64,000 bases of DNA from Nocardia panacis (GTDB lineage: Bacteria; Actinomycetota; Actinomycetes; Mycobacteriales; Mycobacteriaceae). Shown here piece after piece: positions 46,595 through 55,012 of this stretch. The notes under the pieces are model-generated. The model made no database searches and was not told the DNA's origin. It worked only from the letters and a program-made list of their open reading frames with translations. Made by a program: the position numbers and the translations under genes. Every line of letters begins with the position of its first letter. Position 1 is the first letter of the stretch. Location: positions 1 through 64,000 of the forward strand of contig NZ_QZFU01000041.1 in the NCBI RefSeq assembly GCF_003598715.1, written 5' to 3'.

Positions 46595-47259
46595 AAGAGG
46601 CCCCATTCCTCCAGGCGCACAACGAGTTCCTGAAAACGCTCCGGCGTCATCCGCTTCTTGAAAGACTCCTCGGGCGACTCCTGACCAGCGCCATATTGCC
46701 ACCACACTTCGCCCGTCGCACGGTCGCCGACCAGAAAGCGATCCTTCACAGCCGGGCCTCGGACGACCAGCGAAACAGTGAAAGGTTCCGCCACTACGGC
46801 GTGCACCATCGTGTGATGGAGCGCGTAGCCGACGCCGACCGGTTCCTCCCGCACCTGAAGAACCGGCAGCTTCACCGGGTCGATCTGATCGTCAACCTCC
46901 GCGTTGCCGAACAGGTAGTGCCGGTACTGCCCGCGAAGTATGCGGCTCGCGTATGACCACCGGTGATTGTGCGGCCGATCGAAATAGCCCGGCAGGAACA
47001 CATGCAGGCGAATCCGCACTCCCGAGTCGTCGTCGTTGAACAATACGATCTTGTCCAGGATGTCGTAGTGTTCGCACAGCGTGAGCAGTTCCGGCTGGTT
47101 CGGCAGGCCCCAGAGTCGGCTGCGCACAATGGCGGGATCGGCAGCCACCTCCTCGAAGAACTCGAACGAGGCGCGCTCCACTTCGTCGATGTCGTTCCAG
47201 TCGATGCCGCACACTTTGGCCGCCGCGAGGTCGAGGTCGGACGTGTTGGTCTCATACAT
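46591..47259 (-). CDS. Cupin-fold protein
   Basis: 222 residues. Cupin motif 1 resembles RPHNHRWSYASRILRGQY (His pair as metal ligands) and motif 2 resembles YALHHTMVHAVVAEPFTVSL. The layout recalls small cysteine-dioxygenase-like cupins. Only 7 bp separate it from the upstream radical SAM gene, so they are expressed together. Reaction unknown. Confidence 0.65.
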   Translation of the reverse strand: MYETNTSDLDLAAAKVCGIDWNDIDEVERASFEFFEEVAADPAIVRSRLWGLPNQPELLTLCEHYDILDKIVLFNDDDSGVRIRLHVFLPGYFDRPHNHRWSYASRILRGQYRHYLFGNAEVDDQIDPVKLPVLQVREEPVGVGYALHHTMVHAVVAEPFTVSLVVRGPAVKDRFLVGDRATGEVWWQYGAGQESPEESFKKRMTPERFQELVVRLEEWGLF

Positions 47260-47266
47260 TGGCTGT

Positions 47267-48406
47267 TCACTCCTCGGGTTTGGCGCTGGATTTCCACAGT
47301 CGACAGACCGGCACGATGTCGGGGTAGGAGCTGCACGAGGACGCGCCCATCACCAGCTCCTCCGCCGGGCAGCCCCCCATACATGCCTTGGCTTTGCAAC
47401 CTCCGCAGCTACTTTCACTGAGGACGCTGGTGAACAGCTCGAATTCGTTGGGGCCGTGGTTGAGCTGGACCTGCCCGTCGGTCATCTGGGCGTAGTTCAT
47501 CTTCGTGTCGAACAGATAGCTGCACACGTACGCGCGGCCGTCCGGGAAGATCGAGATCCGGTCGAGCGTGCGCCCGATGCATCCCTGATAGCCCTCACTT
47601 GCATACCGATCGATCTGATCGCGTCGGACGTATGTCGGCTGGTACCAGACTCGCGTTCGGTATTCGGGCGCAACCTGATTGAGGTTGTCGCAGAACGCGA
47701 CCCATTCCGGCGGAGTCATCGCCATCTCGGGATTGCCGTGCCCGACACCGATCGTGCTGAATACGTGGAACTTGACCAGGCTGACGCCCAGTTCGTCTGC
47801 GACGGTGAGCAGTTGGAGGGCGTCGGTTTCATTCGATTTGTTGACCGTGCAGATGATCCGAGTATCGAAACCGCGGGCGGTCAGTTCATCGATTGTCGCC
47901 ATCGCGATATCGAACGTTCCAGGTCCCCGCACGACGTCATGGGTCGTCTTGCTGCCGCCATCAAGACTGACCTGGATGTATGCGAAATCGGAGGGTTCCA
48001 TCTGTCGGAACTTCTTAGCAGCCGGGACCTGCGCGTTTGTCGTGGTGATGACGTGTTCGTACCCGATCTTGGCCGCCGCGCGTATCGAGTCGACGAAGTA
48101 CGGGTGCAGCGTCGGCTCGCCTCCGAGGATGGTCACCTTGCTGCCGCCCAGCTTGCGCCACGTGGTGAGCCAATCGACGATTCGAGGAAGCTCGATCTTC
48201 AGCGCGCGCTCCAGGCGCTCACCCATATAGCAGTGCTCACAATGCAATTGGCACGCCTCGGTGATGTAGAGGTAGACGTTGCGGAACCGTCCGTAGGCGA
48301 CAGGGTCGATGCGTTGGGGCTCCGGCATGGTGATCTTGCGAGGCATCCGGGCATGGCCGTAGCCGTCGCCACGGACCTTGGGTGCCGGCAGTGGAACAGA
48401 TGTCAT
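47267..48406 (-). CDS. Radical SAM enzyme with SPASM domain
   Basis: 379 residues. The SAM cluster motif is CQLHCEHC (Cys52, 56, 59), with GGEP near residue 95. The C-terminal SPASM part has the exact spacing C-x13-G-x4-C (CIGRTL to AYVC), then CGGCKAKACMGGC and later cysteines, so two auxiliary 4Fe-4S clusters are likely. SPASM enzymes modify peptides, proteins or small molecules. It overlaps the kinase gene as ATGA. The substrate is not evident. Confidence 0.88.
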   Translation of the reverse strand: MTSVPLPAPKVRGDGYGHARMPRKITMPEPQRIDPVAYGRFRNVYLYITEACQLHCEHCYMGERLERALKIELPRIVDWLTTWRKLGGSKVTILGGEPTLHPYFVDSIRAAAKIGYEHVITTTNAQVPAAKKFRQMEPSDFAYIQVSLDGGSKTTHDVVRGPGTFDIAMATIDELTARGFDTRIICTVNKSNETDALQLLTVADELGVSLVKFHVFSTIGVGHGNPEMAMTPPEWVAFCDNLNQVAPEYRTRVWYQPTYVRRDQIDRYASEGYQGCIGRTLDRISIFPDGRAYVCSYLFDTKMNYAQMTDGQVQLNHGPNEFELFTSVLSESSCGGCKAKACMGGCPAEELVMGASSCSSYPDIVPVCRLWKSSAKPEE

Positions 48407-49086
48407 TTGACTGCGCTCCGAGAAATGAGAAGGGGGGCAAGCAGATTCGCGGACCCATCGATCGTCGAAGTAGTGTCGAGTTGGGTGACGGTGATGCCCG
48501 CTTCGGTGAAGCCGGTGCGGATGCCGCTGGCAGCGTTCTGGTAGCGCTGAAGCCTCGCCCGCAGCAGGCGAGGGGAGTCGCCACGACGTGGATGCAGCAA
48601 CCCGTCGCAGCGTGAGCACGCCCAGGGATCATCCGCCCGTGGAATCACCGGCAAGCGCGGGTCGGAAATCGGGTCGCGCTCGCAGCGATGGCAGACCTTG
48701 CGGTGTTGTGCTCGCTGCTTCAATGTCTTGGCGTCGGTCAGGAGTTCGATCGCCTCGACATGGCATCGCGGCTCGACCTGTGCCACAACGGACAAGAGTT
48801 GGCCGACCTGATTGGCAGCGCCGGGGAAGTTGTCCAGCAATACGGTATGGGCGTTCGGGTCGTCCGATACACCTCGGCAGTAGTCCCGAAGCGCCAATTC
48901 AACGGTTTGCTCGTCGATCCATCCCAGGTGCCGACTGTCGGTCGCCGTTGCCAACAGGACCTCTTGCGGTACATGCTCGCGAAGGCGAAAAACCCGTCTT
49001 CCCGATTCAGCCCCGAGCACCATCGTCAGCGTGGTCTTGCCCGCAGCCGGTGGCCCGAACAGCGGAACGACCAAAAATAGCCCCAC
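48403..49086 (-). CDS. Adenylate-kinase-like P-loop kinase with zinc cysteines
   Basis: 227 residues from GTG 49086 (GAAGGAG upstream); a longer frame to 49167 is open. Walker A is LFGPPAAGKTTLT (residues ~9-21). The stretch CHRCERD...WACSRCDG places four cysteines where some adenylate kinases have a zinc LID, and RLLRARLQRY resembles the LID arginine region. It probably phosphorylates a nucleotide or similar product. First gene of the three-gene minus operon. Confidence 0.75.
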   Translation of the reverse strand: MGLFLVVPLFGPPAAGKTTLTMVLGAESGRRVFRLREHVPQEVLLATATDSRHLGWIDEQTVELALRDYCRGVSDDPNAHTVLLDNFPGAANQVGQLLSVVAQVEPRCHVEAIELLTDAKTLKQRAQHRKVCHRCERDPISDPRLPVIPRADDPWACSRCDGLLHPRRGDSPRLLRARLQRYQNAASGIRTGFTEAGITVTQLDTTSTIDGSANLLAPLLISRSAVK

Positions 49087-49161
49087 AGGCCCGCTCCTTC
49101 CTCGACGCGATTTCGGACAACCCAAGAGTCCGACGACGAAGAAGGCGAAACCACAACACCA

Positions 49162-49189
49162 ATGCATTCGGGATATGCGCCGAACGCAT
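49162..49189. promoter_or_regulatory. 28-bp inverted repeat in the divergent promoter
   Basis: ATGCATTCGG (49162-49171) pairs with CCGAACGCAT (49180-49189), one mismatch in ten, around an 8-bp spacer. It lies midway between the kinase start (49086) and the regulator start (49275). A likely operator for the adjacent HTH protein. Confidence 0.5.
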
Positions 49190-49274
49190 AGACCGCTGCG
49201 GCACTGCGTGATACCTTCCGCAGATCAGGGAGATCGAGGGGGTCGACGCCCCAAAGTCCAGCCGGAGCGGTCGC

Positions 49275-50690
49275 ATGAAGCCGAATCCGCGGTCACGGCG
49301 CTACTGTGCCCATTGCGGTACAAGGCTGAACTCCTACAACAACGAATCCTTCTGCGGCGCTTGCGAACCCACCATCCTGAAACCGCCCACCCTTCCGCCC
49401 GCGTTCTGGCAGACCGACCTGATGCGCGACGCTCTCGCCACCTGGCATATGGGGCGCGTGATCTACGCCTATCGGACCCACCCCTTCCACAGGCGAACGC
49501 TCGCGCAAGACATGGTGGCCGGCTGGCTGAACCTCACCCAAGGCCAATTGAGCAGGCTTGAGAAGGGCACCGCGCCGGAGCAACTGAGCAAGCTCATCCA
49601 CTGGGCCGAGACTCTGAACATCCCGAGTGATCTCCTTTGGTTCAAGCTGCCGAAGCGAAACGCCGATACGCTCGAGGATGTGAACCGCCATGGATTCCTA
49701 CGAGTCGCGACAGCAGTCACGCTCGTCCCTGGAACCTTGCTCGAACTGATCTCCGCCCTCAAAACGACACCCGTTCCGCCGACAGTCGGACAGGACGAGA
49801 TCGACGAGATCCGGACCGCAGCCAAGCAGATCAGTTCATGGGACGCGACGGATGGTCGCGGCCTCGTACGCGAAGCGGTCTTCGCGCAGCTGCGGTACGC
49901 GGTTCGCCTGCTCGGTGCGAACGCGACTCCCAGAGACAAGATGGAACTTCGCTCGGCCGTAGGATTCCTCAGCCACACAGCCGGATTCATGGCATTCGAC
50001 CGCTACGACCACAAGGATGCCCGTAGCATGTTCGAGCTCGGGCTGGCCTGCGCCGAAGACGGCAAGGACTGGAACCTCCGCGCGAAAGTCCACTCATCGA
50101 TGGCCCGGCAGTCGATCTGGCGCGGCGATCCCGACGACGGATTGACCTCCGTCGAACTGGCATTCGTACGATCCGACCGGCTCACCGCGACCGAACGGGC
50201 CATGTTGCACACGACAAAAGCTCGCGCGCTGGCGAAGCTCGGGCGCGTTCAGGAGACCCTTACCGAGATCGGCAGGGCCGATGAAGAATTCGCCAAAGCA
50301 CGCCCTGAGAACGACCCCGCGTGGATGAAGTATTACGACCTCGCGCAGCACTCCGGTGACACCGGCCACGCACTATATGACCTCGCTATGGCCGGCCAGT
50401 TCTCCGGGGAAGCGCGAATCCGCCTCTCCGACGCTGTAGACGGGCACACCGACGCCTATCTCCGCGCCCGCGCGATCTCGGGAATCAAACTGTCGTCACT
50501 GGTGATGGCGGTTGGTGATCCGCAGGAAGCGGCAGCGATCGGACACCACGCACTCGAAGACGCCGAACATCTGCGGTCCCGGCGAGCGGCCGACGACCTC
50601 CGGGATCTGTACCGAATCGCATCGCGGAGAATCGACCAGCCCGAGGTGGCAAACCTGACCGGCCGAATCGAAGGACTCTTCGCCACATGA
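49275..50690 (+). CDS. Zinc-ribbon / XRE-type HTH / TPR regulator
   Basis: 471 residues. An N-terminal zinc ribbon has CAHCGTRL and FCGAC. An XRE-type HTH covers ~70-115 (RTLAQDMVAGWLNLTQGQLS). The remaining ~330 residues are TPR-like helices (SMARQSIWRGDPDDGLTSVE). This layout is common in actinobacterial regulators controlling small accessory operons, often with ligand or peptide sensing. It overlaps the APH-like gene as ATGA. Confidence 0.85.
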   Translation: MKPNPRSRRYCAHCGTRLNSYNNESFCGACEPTILKPPTLPPAFWQTDLMRDALATWHMGRVIYAYRTHPFHRRTLAQDMVAGWLNLTQGQLSRLEKGTAPEQLSKLIHWAETLNIPSDLLWFKLPKRNADTLEDVNRHGFLRVATAVTLVPGTLLELISALKTTPVPPTVGQDEIDEIRTAAKQISSWDATDGRGLVREAVFAQLRYAVRLLGANATPRDKMELRSAVGFLSHTAGFMAFDRYDHKDARSMFELGLACAEDGKDWNLRAKVHSSMARQSIWRGDPDDGLTSVELAFVRSDRLTATERAMLHTTKARALAKLGRVQETLTEIGRADEEFAKARPENDPAWMKYYDLAQHSGDTGHALYDLAMAGQFSGEARIRLSDAVDGHTDAYLRARAISGIKLSSLVMAVGDPQEAAAIGHHALEDAEHLRSRRAADDLRDLYRIASRRIDQPEVANLTGRIEGLFAT

Positions 50691-51592
50691 CCGCCGAGAC
50701 CATGCCGGATCCAACCAGCGAGATCCTGCGCACCGCGTGCGCCCGCGCCGGTCTGGACTCGGCCGGCGCGACGGTCCTCAACCGCAGTGAGAATGTCATC
50801 TATCGGCTCCCCGGTTCCGTGGTCGCGCGAATCTCCAGGCCGGGCCAGCGCGCCGCCGCCCTCCGCGAGGTCGAGGTGGCTCGCTGGCTCGAATCAGTCG
50901 ACGTTCCCGCCGTCCGTGTACTGCCGCAGACTGATCAGCCGATCGTTGTCGACGACCAGGCAGTGACCTTCTGGCGAGAATTGCCGCCACACCGTCACGG
51001 AACGCCGACCGAGGTGGCAGGGGCGCTTCGCAAGCTGCACGCGCTCACCCCTCCGGCAACATTCGACCTTGGCAGGCTAGATCCATTCGTCCGGCTGGGC
51101 CAGCGGATCGAATCGGCGAGCACCATATCCGCCGACGACCGCGAATGGATGCGTGAGCACCTGGCGGAGTTGAAGGAGCATTGGACTCGGTTGCCGGAGG
51201 GGCTTCCTTGGTGTGTTGTGCACGGGGACGCCTGGGTTGGGAACGTGGTAGCCACGGAGGACGGCGAAGTCGTTATGCTCGACCTCGAACGGACATCCAT
51301 CGGTCCACCGGAATGGGACACGGTCCACACCGCGATCAAGTACAAGTCACTCGGCCAGATCACAGAGGACGAGTACCGTTCCTTCTGCGAAGTCTACGGA
51401 TCTGACGTCACGATGTGGGACGGGTACGAACTACTGCGTGATCTGCGCGAATTCCGGATGACGACCATGGCGGCTCAGACCGCCGTTACGATCGAAGCCG
51501 ATCAGCCACAAGCCGACCACAGGATCGCTTGTCTCCGAGGAAGGCTTGGCCCCCGACCTTGGTCCGGATGGTGGCCGGTGCCATCCCGATAG
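50687..51592 (+). CDS. APH-fold phosphotransferase
   Basis: 301 residues. Kinase-like core: the catalytic loop CVVHGDAWVGNVV and Mg-binding VVMLDLERTSIG are intact, with an N-terminal nucleotide lobe (NVIYRLPGSVVARIS). The family phosphorylates aminoglycosides, macrolides or other small molecules. Partnership with the upstream regulator is seen in its 4-bp overlap. Resistance to an antibiotic is possible but not shown. Confidence 0.87.
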   Translation: MTAETMPDPTSEILRTACARAGLDSAGATVLNRSENVIYRLPGSVVARISRPGQRAAALREVEVARWLESVDVPAVRVLPQTDQPIVVDDQAVTFWRELPPHRHGTPTEVAGALRKLHALTPPATFDLGRLDPFVRLGQRIESASTISADDREWMREHLAELKEHWTRLPEGLPWCVVHGDAWVGNVVATEDGEVVMLDLERTSIGPPEWDTVHTAIKYKSLGQITEDEYRSFCEVYGSDVTMWDGYELLRDLREFRMTTMAAQTAVTIEADQPQADHRIACLRGRLGPRPWSGWWPVPSR

Positions 51593-51613
51593 CCCGGAAA
51601 ACGCGGCCAGTGG

Positions 51614-52354
51614 CTATGTCGAAAGCAGCGTCGATCGCAGGGGTGTTGCTCGAACACGATGAAGTGCCAGCACGTCACCGAGACGGAAGACCGTACCGCG
51701 CTTCTCGATACAGCCGGACAGTTTGCCGCGCTCGTGCCATTTGCGGATGGTCGCTGCCTTGACAGGGGAGTTGTCGAAGTGCGGTAGCAGCCGCGCCAAC
51801 TCGGCGGCTGTACCCGAAACCTGCTGCGCTTCCTGCCACATCCACGCGCGATGCTCGGCCGCCTGATGTTCACCCCCGCAGGCCCGGCACGAAACCGCCC
51901 GCAGGTGCCCAGGCGCGGACACAGGCGCGCCGCAATCGAAGCAGTAGCCCGAGAACGCCAGGCTGGCGGGAGCGTCCACCACGCCCCAGGCTTTGGTGAT
52001 TTCGCGCAGTATCGAGCGGATCCAGAATTCAGCGCCATGTCCGCGGCTGGTGTGTGGAAGTTGGTCGAGGATGGCGAGCGCAGCGGCGCCGGGCCTGAGT
52101 GGGCGGGGCGCGTAGGGCACTGGGGCAGCGGCATGGCGCAGGGTCCGCAGCAAGGAACGGCGCTGTTCGCTGGCGCGGTCATTGAGGATAAGCGGTCGAT
52201 CATGGCCGCTGCCTGGCGAGCCGTCCCCGCGCGGGCGCGTGACGTCGGTCTTGGTGATCGTCACGTTCAACTGCTCGAATAGCTCGGGGATGCGCCGCAA
52301 GTCGCGTACGAAGGTGGCGAACAGAGCGTCGGGGACGGCAGACAGCAGTATCAC
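51614..52354 (-). CDS. Phage protein with zinc knuckle and C-terminal HTH
   Basis: 246 residues from GTG 52354. CFDCGAP and CRACGGE pairs (about residues 137-161) form a zinc site, followed by SPVKAATIRKWHERGKLSGC, a MerR-like HTH. Proteins of this kind are found upstream of terminase genes in actinophages. Function unknown. Convergent with the cargo island end, 21 bp apart. Confidence 0.65.
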   Translation of the reverse strand: MILLSAVPDALFATFVRDLRRIPELFEQLNVTITKTDVTRPRGDGSPGSGHDRPLILNDRASEQRRSLLRTLRHAAAPVPYAPRPLRPGAAALAILDQLPHTSRGHGAEFWIRSILREITKAWGVVDAPASLAFSGYCFDCGAPVSAPGHLRAVSCRACGGEHQAAEHRAWMWQEAQQVSGTAAELARLLPHFDNSPVKAATIRKWHERGKLSGCIEKRGTVFRLGDVLALHRVRATPLRSTLLST

Positions 52355-52357
52355 CTC

Positions 52358-52810
52358 TCAAAATGGCTGGTCGGCTGGGGCATTCGGGTGTGTGAAACGG
52401 ACAGGCGCGAGGGCATCGAGGTAGGTGGCTCGCCGCGCGGGGTTGGACTTGCGGCCGGGCCAATGGTTGGAGCAGCCGACCAGAAAGCCCTTCTTGATGG
52501 CGTAGAAACCGCCCCGTTGGGTCTGCGGGTCGGGTCGGTGCCCGGCGCGAATCCAGGCGGCGTACTCCTCCCACAGGTCCGGCTGCCGGAATCGCATATG
52601 CAAGATGAGGTGGCAGGTGATGCACAGCGGCACATACGTTTCCGGCCGCGAGTAGTCTTCCAGGTGCCCGTGGATCGCGCCGCTGGTCTGCCCGCACACG
52701 GTGCATTCCGACGGCGGCTCCCACAGTCCGGATGTCCACATGGCGTTCAGTTCGTCCTGCGCGCGTTGCCGGTATGCGCCATCGAACCCGTTGTAGGTGG
52801 ACATCCCCAT
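52358..52810 (-). CDS. Phage HNH endonuclease
   Basis: 150 residues from ATG 52810. CTVCGQTSGAIHGHLEDYSR then CITCHLILHMRFRQP gives a zinc-HNH. HNH proteins beside terminase genes aid cos cleavage in HK97-like phages. Here the cargo island separates it from terS. Confidence 0.87.
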   Translation of the reverse strand: MGMSTYNGFDGAYRQRAQDELNAMWTSGLWEPPSECTVCGQTSGAIHGHLEDYSRPETYVPLCITCHLILHMRFRQPDLWEEYAAWIRAGHRPDPQTQRGGFYAIKKGFLVGCSNHWPGRKSNPARRATYLDALAPVRFTHPNAPADQPF

Positions 52811-52815
52811 GGTGA

Positions 52816-53385
52816 CTACTCCTTTAGCGTCAGATACGCGCGGTGGTTGCCAGCGAAAGTCGCTGGCCGCCAATCTGTTTCAAGACCGGCAACTTCGTCG
52901 CTAACTGAGCGTAGCCTGTGTTTCGCGTCCTGCCGAGGCGCGCGGCCTTCCAGGAACAGATGGCTCACACCGGCATTAGCCAGCGTCTCGCCCAGCAGCT
53001 CCGGCGTGACCCCGGCGTCGTCGAGCTCGGGGAGCACGCGCCGCGCTACCACGATGGTGATGCCCGCGTTCGCCAGGAACTCCCCGAACTCCGGCATCTG
53101 GCCTGGTGTGAGCATCCAGTGCCGAACCGGCACATTCGGGCCGTAGGTGCCCGCCGTGCGCCCGGCGTCGATCGAGTTGGCGTCGGCCTCGACCGCGTGC
53201 ACCGCGAACCGGGCGTGCTGAAGCCGCCGCGCGAGCAGACCAGTCGACGAACCGAGGTCGAGCACCGGGCCGTCCGACGGCGACACCTCCGACCTGATCA
53301 GGTTGTAGATGTCGTCATGGATACGCGGGAACCGGCCGGAGCGCTGCCAGTCGTACAGGTGCTCCGCGGAATCGAATCGGCTCAT
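52816..53385 (-). CDS. Class I SAM-dependent methyltransferase
   Basis: 189 residues from ATG 53385. Motif I VLDLGSSTGLLARRL near residue 40, then VHAVEADANSI. No DNA-methylase NPPY/DPPY motif is visible, so the target may be a small molecule or protein. ATGA overlap with the upstream ParB-like gene. Confidence 0.8.
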   Translation of the reverse strand: MSRFDSAEHLYDWQRSGRFPRIHDDIYNLIRSEVSPSDGPVLDLGSSTGLLARRLQHARFAVHAVEADANSIDAGRTAGTYGPNVPVRHWMLTPGQMPEFGEFLANAGITIVVARRVLPELDDAGVTPELLGETLANAGVSHLFLEGRAPRQDAKHRLRSVSDEVAGLETDWRPATFAGNHRAYLTLKE

Positions 53386-53936
53386 ACCGCAGCGTCCTTC
53401 GGGTACCAGGCGGGCGAGTACGCCCACTCACTGATCTTGCGGGCCGAGAACACGCCGTCCTGGGCGAGTAGGTCGACTTCGGCGCGGGTACCGCCGATCT
53501 CGGCCGCGATCTGGTCCGGGTCCATGTGGTGTGTGTCCAGCAGTTCGCGCACGATCGCCGACATCTCCACGGCCGCATGGCTTCCCTTGGCGCGATTGAT
53601 TCGGATCGTCATCAGCATGGCCGTCGGCTTGTCCACGTCCAGCACAGCGACCGGCACGCGGCCCTTCCAACGCTGCCGCACGGCCTTCGAGTCCTGCGAG
53701 AGCCGCCAGCGGTGGAATCCGTCGATGATGATGCGGTCCGGGTTCACCAACAGCGGCTGAATCCAGTAGGTGTGCAGCAGCGACCGTTCCAGCAGCCGCA
53801 GCTCGGGTTTGTGAACCCGGTTGGGGTTCCACACGTTCGGGTCCAGTGTGTCGGCCGGAACCCACTTGATGTGGTCGATCGGGTTCGCGCCCGCCGGGGT
53901 CGGGTCCAGGCGGGGGAGTCCGTCGGTGTTGTTCAC
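53382..53936 (-). CDS. ParB/Srx-fold protein (IbrB-like)
   Basis: 184 residues from GTG 53936. LLVNPDRIIIDGFHRWRLSQ is the ParB/sulfiredoxin core (GxxR-type motif), followed by a helical region (LDTHHMDPDQIAAEIGGTRA). GTGA overlap with the PP-loop gene upstream. ParB-like plus PAPS-reductase-like pairs are known as IbrB/IbrA. Confidence 0.8.
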   Translation of the reverse strand: MNNTDGLPRLDPTPAGANPIDHIKWVPADTLDPNVWNPNRVHKPELRLLERSLLHTYWIQPLLVNPDRIIIDGFHRWRLSQDSKAVRQRWKGRVPVAVLDVDKPTAMLMTIRINRAKGSHAAVEMSAIVRELLDTHHMDPDQIAAEIGGTRAEVDLLAQDGVFSARKISEWAYSPAWYPKDAAV

Positions 53937-55012
53937 TTGGCGGCTCTCTTCTTCTGCTCGGCCTTGGTCATCGGGGTGATGGTGCGTTTGTAGGCACCGG
54001 CCATGAATTGCTTGAGTACGTGGTCGGGCGGGTAGGCGGCCGGGTTGCGGGCGGCGGTGATGCGGATCCGCTTGAGCACGGTGAGCGCCTTCTTCCGCTG
54101 TGCCTCGTCGGTGATGGTCTCCTCCACGTACGCCTGCACGCCGTCGAATGACTGCCCGTACCGCGTCATGAGCGCGCCCCGGTCCAGCTCGCTGTAATAG
54201 CGTTCCTGCACAGCCATTTCCGGTACGAGCGAGATCACCTGCTCGTAGAACGTCGGCGCGTAGGCCCGCAGGCGGCCGAATGTCTTCGCGCTCTCCGCGT
54301 GCAGCGGCGTCGAAACCCTCAGCGGTGTACCGGAAAGTACCTGCGAGTCGTAGATCGGGCAGTACATGATTCCGCGGTCGTAGAAGTACCGGAAGATGTC
54401 GTTCTCTTGCCAGTCGAACAGCGGCTTCACCGTCATGACTCGCTGGTCTTTTGTGGCGTTGATGTAGTTGTCGTGCAGCTTCGCCTTGAGCGCGTTGAAT
54501 CGCATGATGGACTCTGCGGCTCGCACGCCGGTCACGATGGCGACCTTGCCCTTCTCCTCGCGCGAGACCAGGGTGTCGGCGGTGTACTGGTCCAGCACGA
54601 GATCCGTGGGCAGGCTGAGCTTTTCCGGCGTGAGCGCCCATTCGGGTACAGGTCGCATGTGCTCGCGGGCCGGGTCCCACTGGATGTAGCGGGTCGACTG
54701 GCCGAGGATGTACTTCGTCGATTCCAATGGCACGCAGTACCAGCGCATATCGATCCAGTCGAACTGCCGGTACTTGTCGACGAAATCGACGACCTGATCG
54801 GGGATCAGTTCCTCATCGCGGAACACGACCTTCAGCGGGCGGGCGTCTCCGCGCTCCAACGCGACCTCGCGCACCAGGTGCAGCGCGGCGAGGGAGTCCT
54901 TGCCGCCCGAGAACGCGACCATGACCGTGTCGAACAGGTCGTAGACGCGGTGCATCCGCTTCTTCGCCTCCTCGTACACGTTGGCATCGATGAAGCCCTT
55001 GACTCGCGCCAT
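53933..55012 (-). CDS. PP-loop / PAPS reductase-like ATPase (IbrA-like)
   Basis: 359 residues from ATG 55012. The PP-loop VAFSGGKDSLAALHL lies near residue 30, and VVFRDEELIPDQVVDF follows. The C-terminal half includes VKPLFDWQENDIFRYFY, typical of phage and prophage PAPS-reductase-like proteins. They hydrolyse ATP to AMP at the alpha-phosphate; the substrate is unknown. DndC-like chemistry is a possibility. Confidence 0.85.
   Translation of the reverse strand: MARVKGFIDANVYEEAKKRMHRVYDLFDTVMVAFSGGKDSLAALHLVREVALERGDARPLKVVFRDEELIPDQVVDFVDKYRQFDWIDMRWYCVPLESTKYILGQSTRYIQWDPAREHMRPVPEWALTPEKLSLPTDLVLDQYTADTLVSREEKGKVAIVTGVRAAESIMRFNALKAKLHDNYINATKDQRVMTVKPLFDWQENDIFRYFYDRGIMYCPIYDSQVLSGTPLRVSTPLHAESAKTFGRLRAYAPTFYEQVISLVPEMAVQERYYSELDRGALMTRYGQSFDGVQAYVEETITDEAQRKKALTVLKRIRITAARNPAAYPPDHVLKQFMAGAYKRTITPMTKAEQKKRAAK

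Larger units (their letters stand above)
44568..51592. other. Cargo island between terminase and early genes
   Basis: Seven clear non-phage genes in three blocks (+ +, - - -, + +): NUDIX, PfkB-like; cupin-like, radical SAM, P-loop kinase; zinc/HTH/TPR regulator, APH-like kinase. The order of phage genes on either side (terS to the left, HNH to the right) shows where it was inserted. No transposase or direct repeats are visible at its edges. Confidence 0.7.

Noticed and set aside
47267..48406. Prokaryotic viperin
   Set aside because: The cluster motif and the C-terminal SPASM cysteines differ from viperins, although a nucleotide-kinase-like gene is adjacent.
50687..51592. Calling the APH-like gene an antibiotic resistance gene
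   Set aside because: The family includes many kinases of other small molecules and nothing here shows the substrate.
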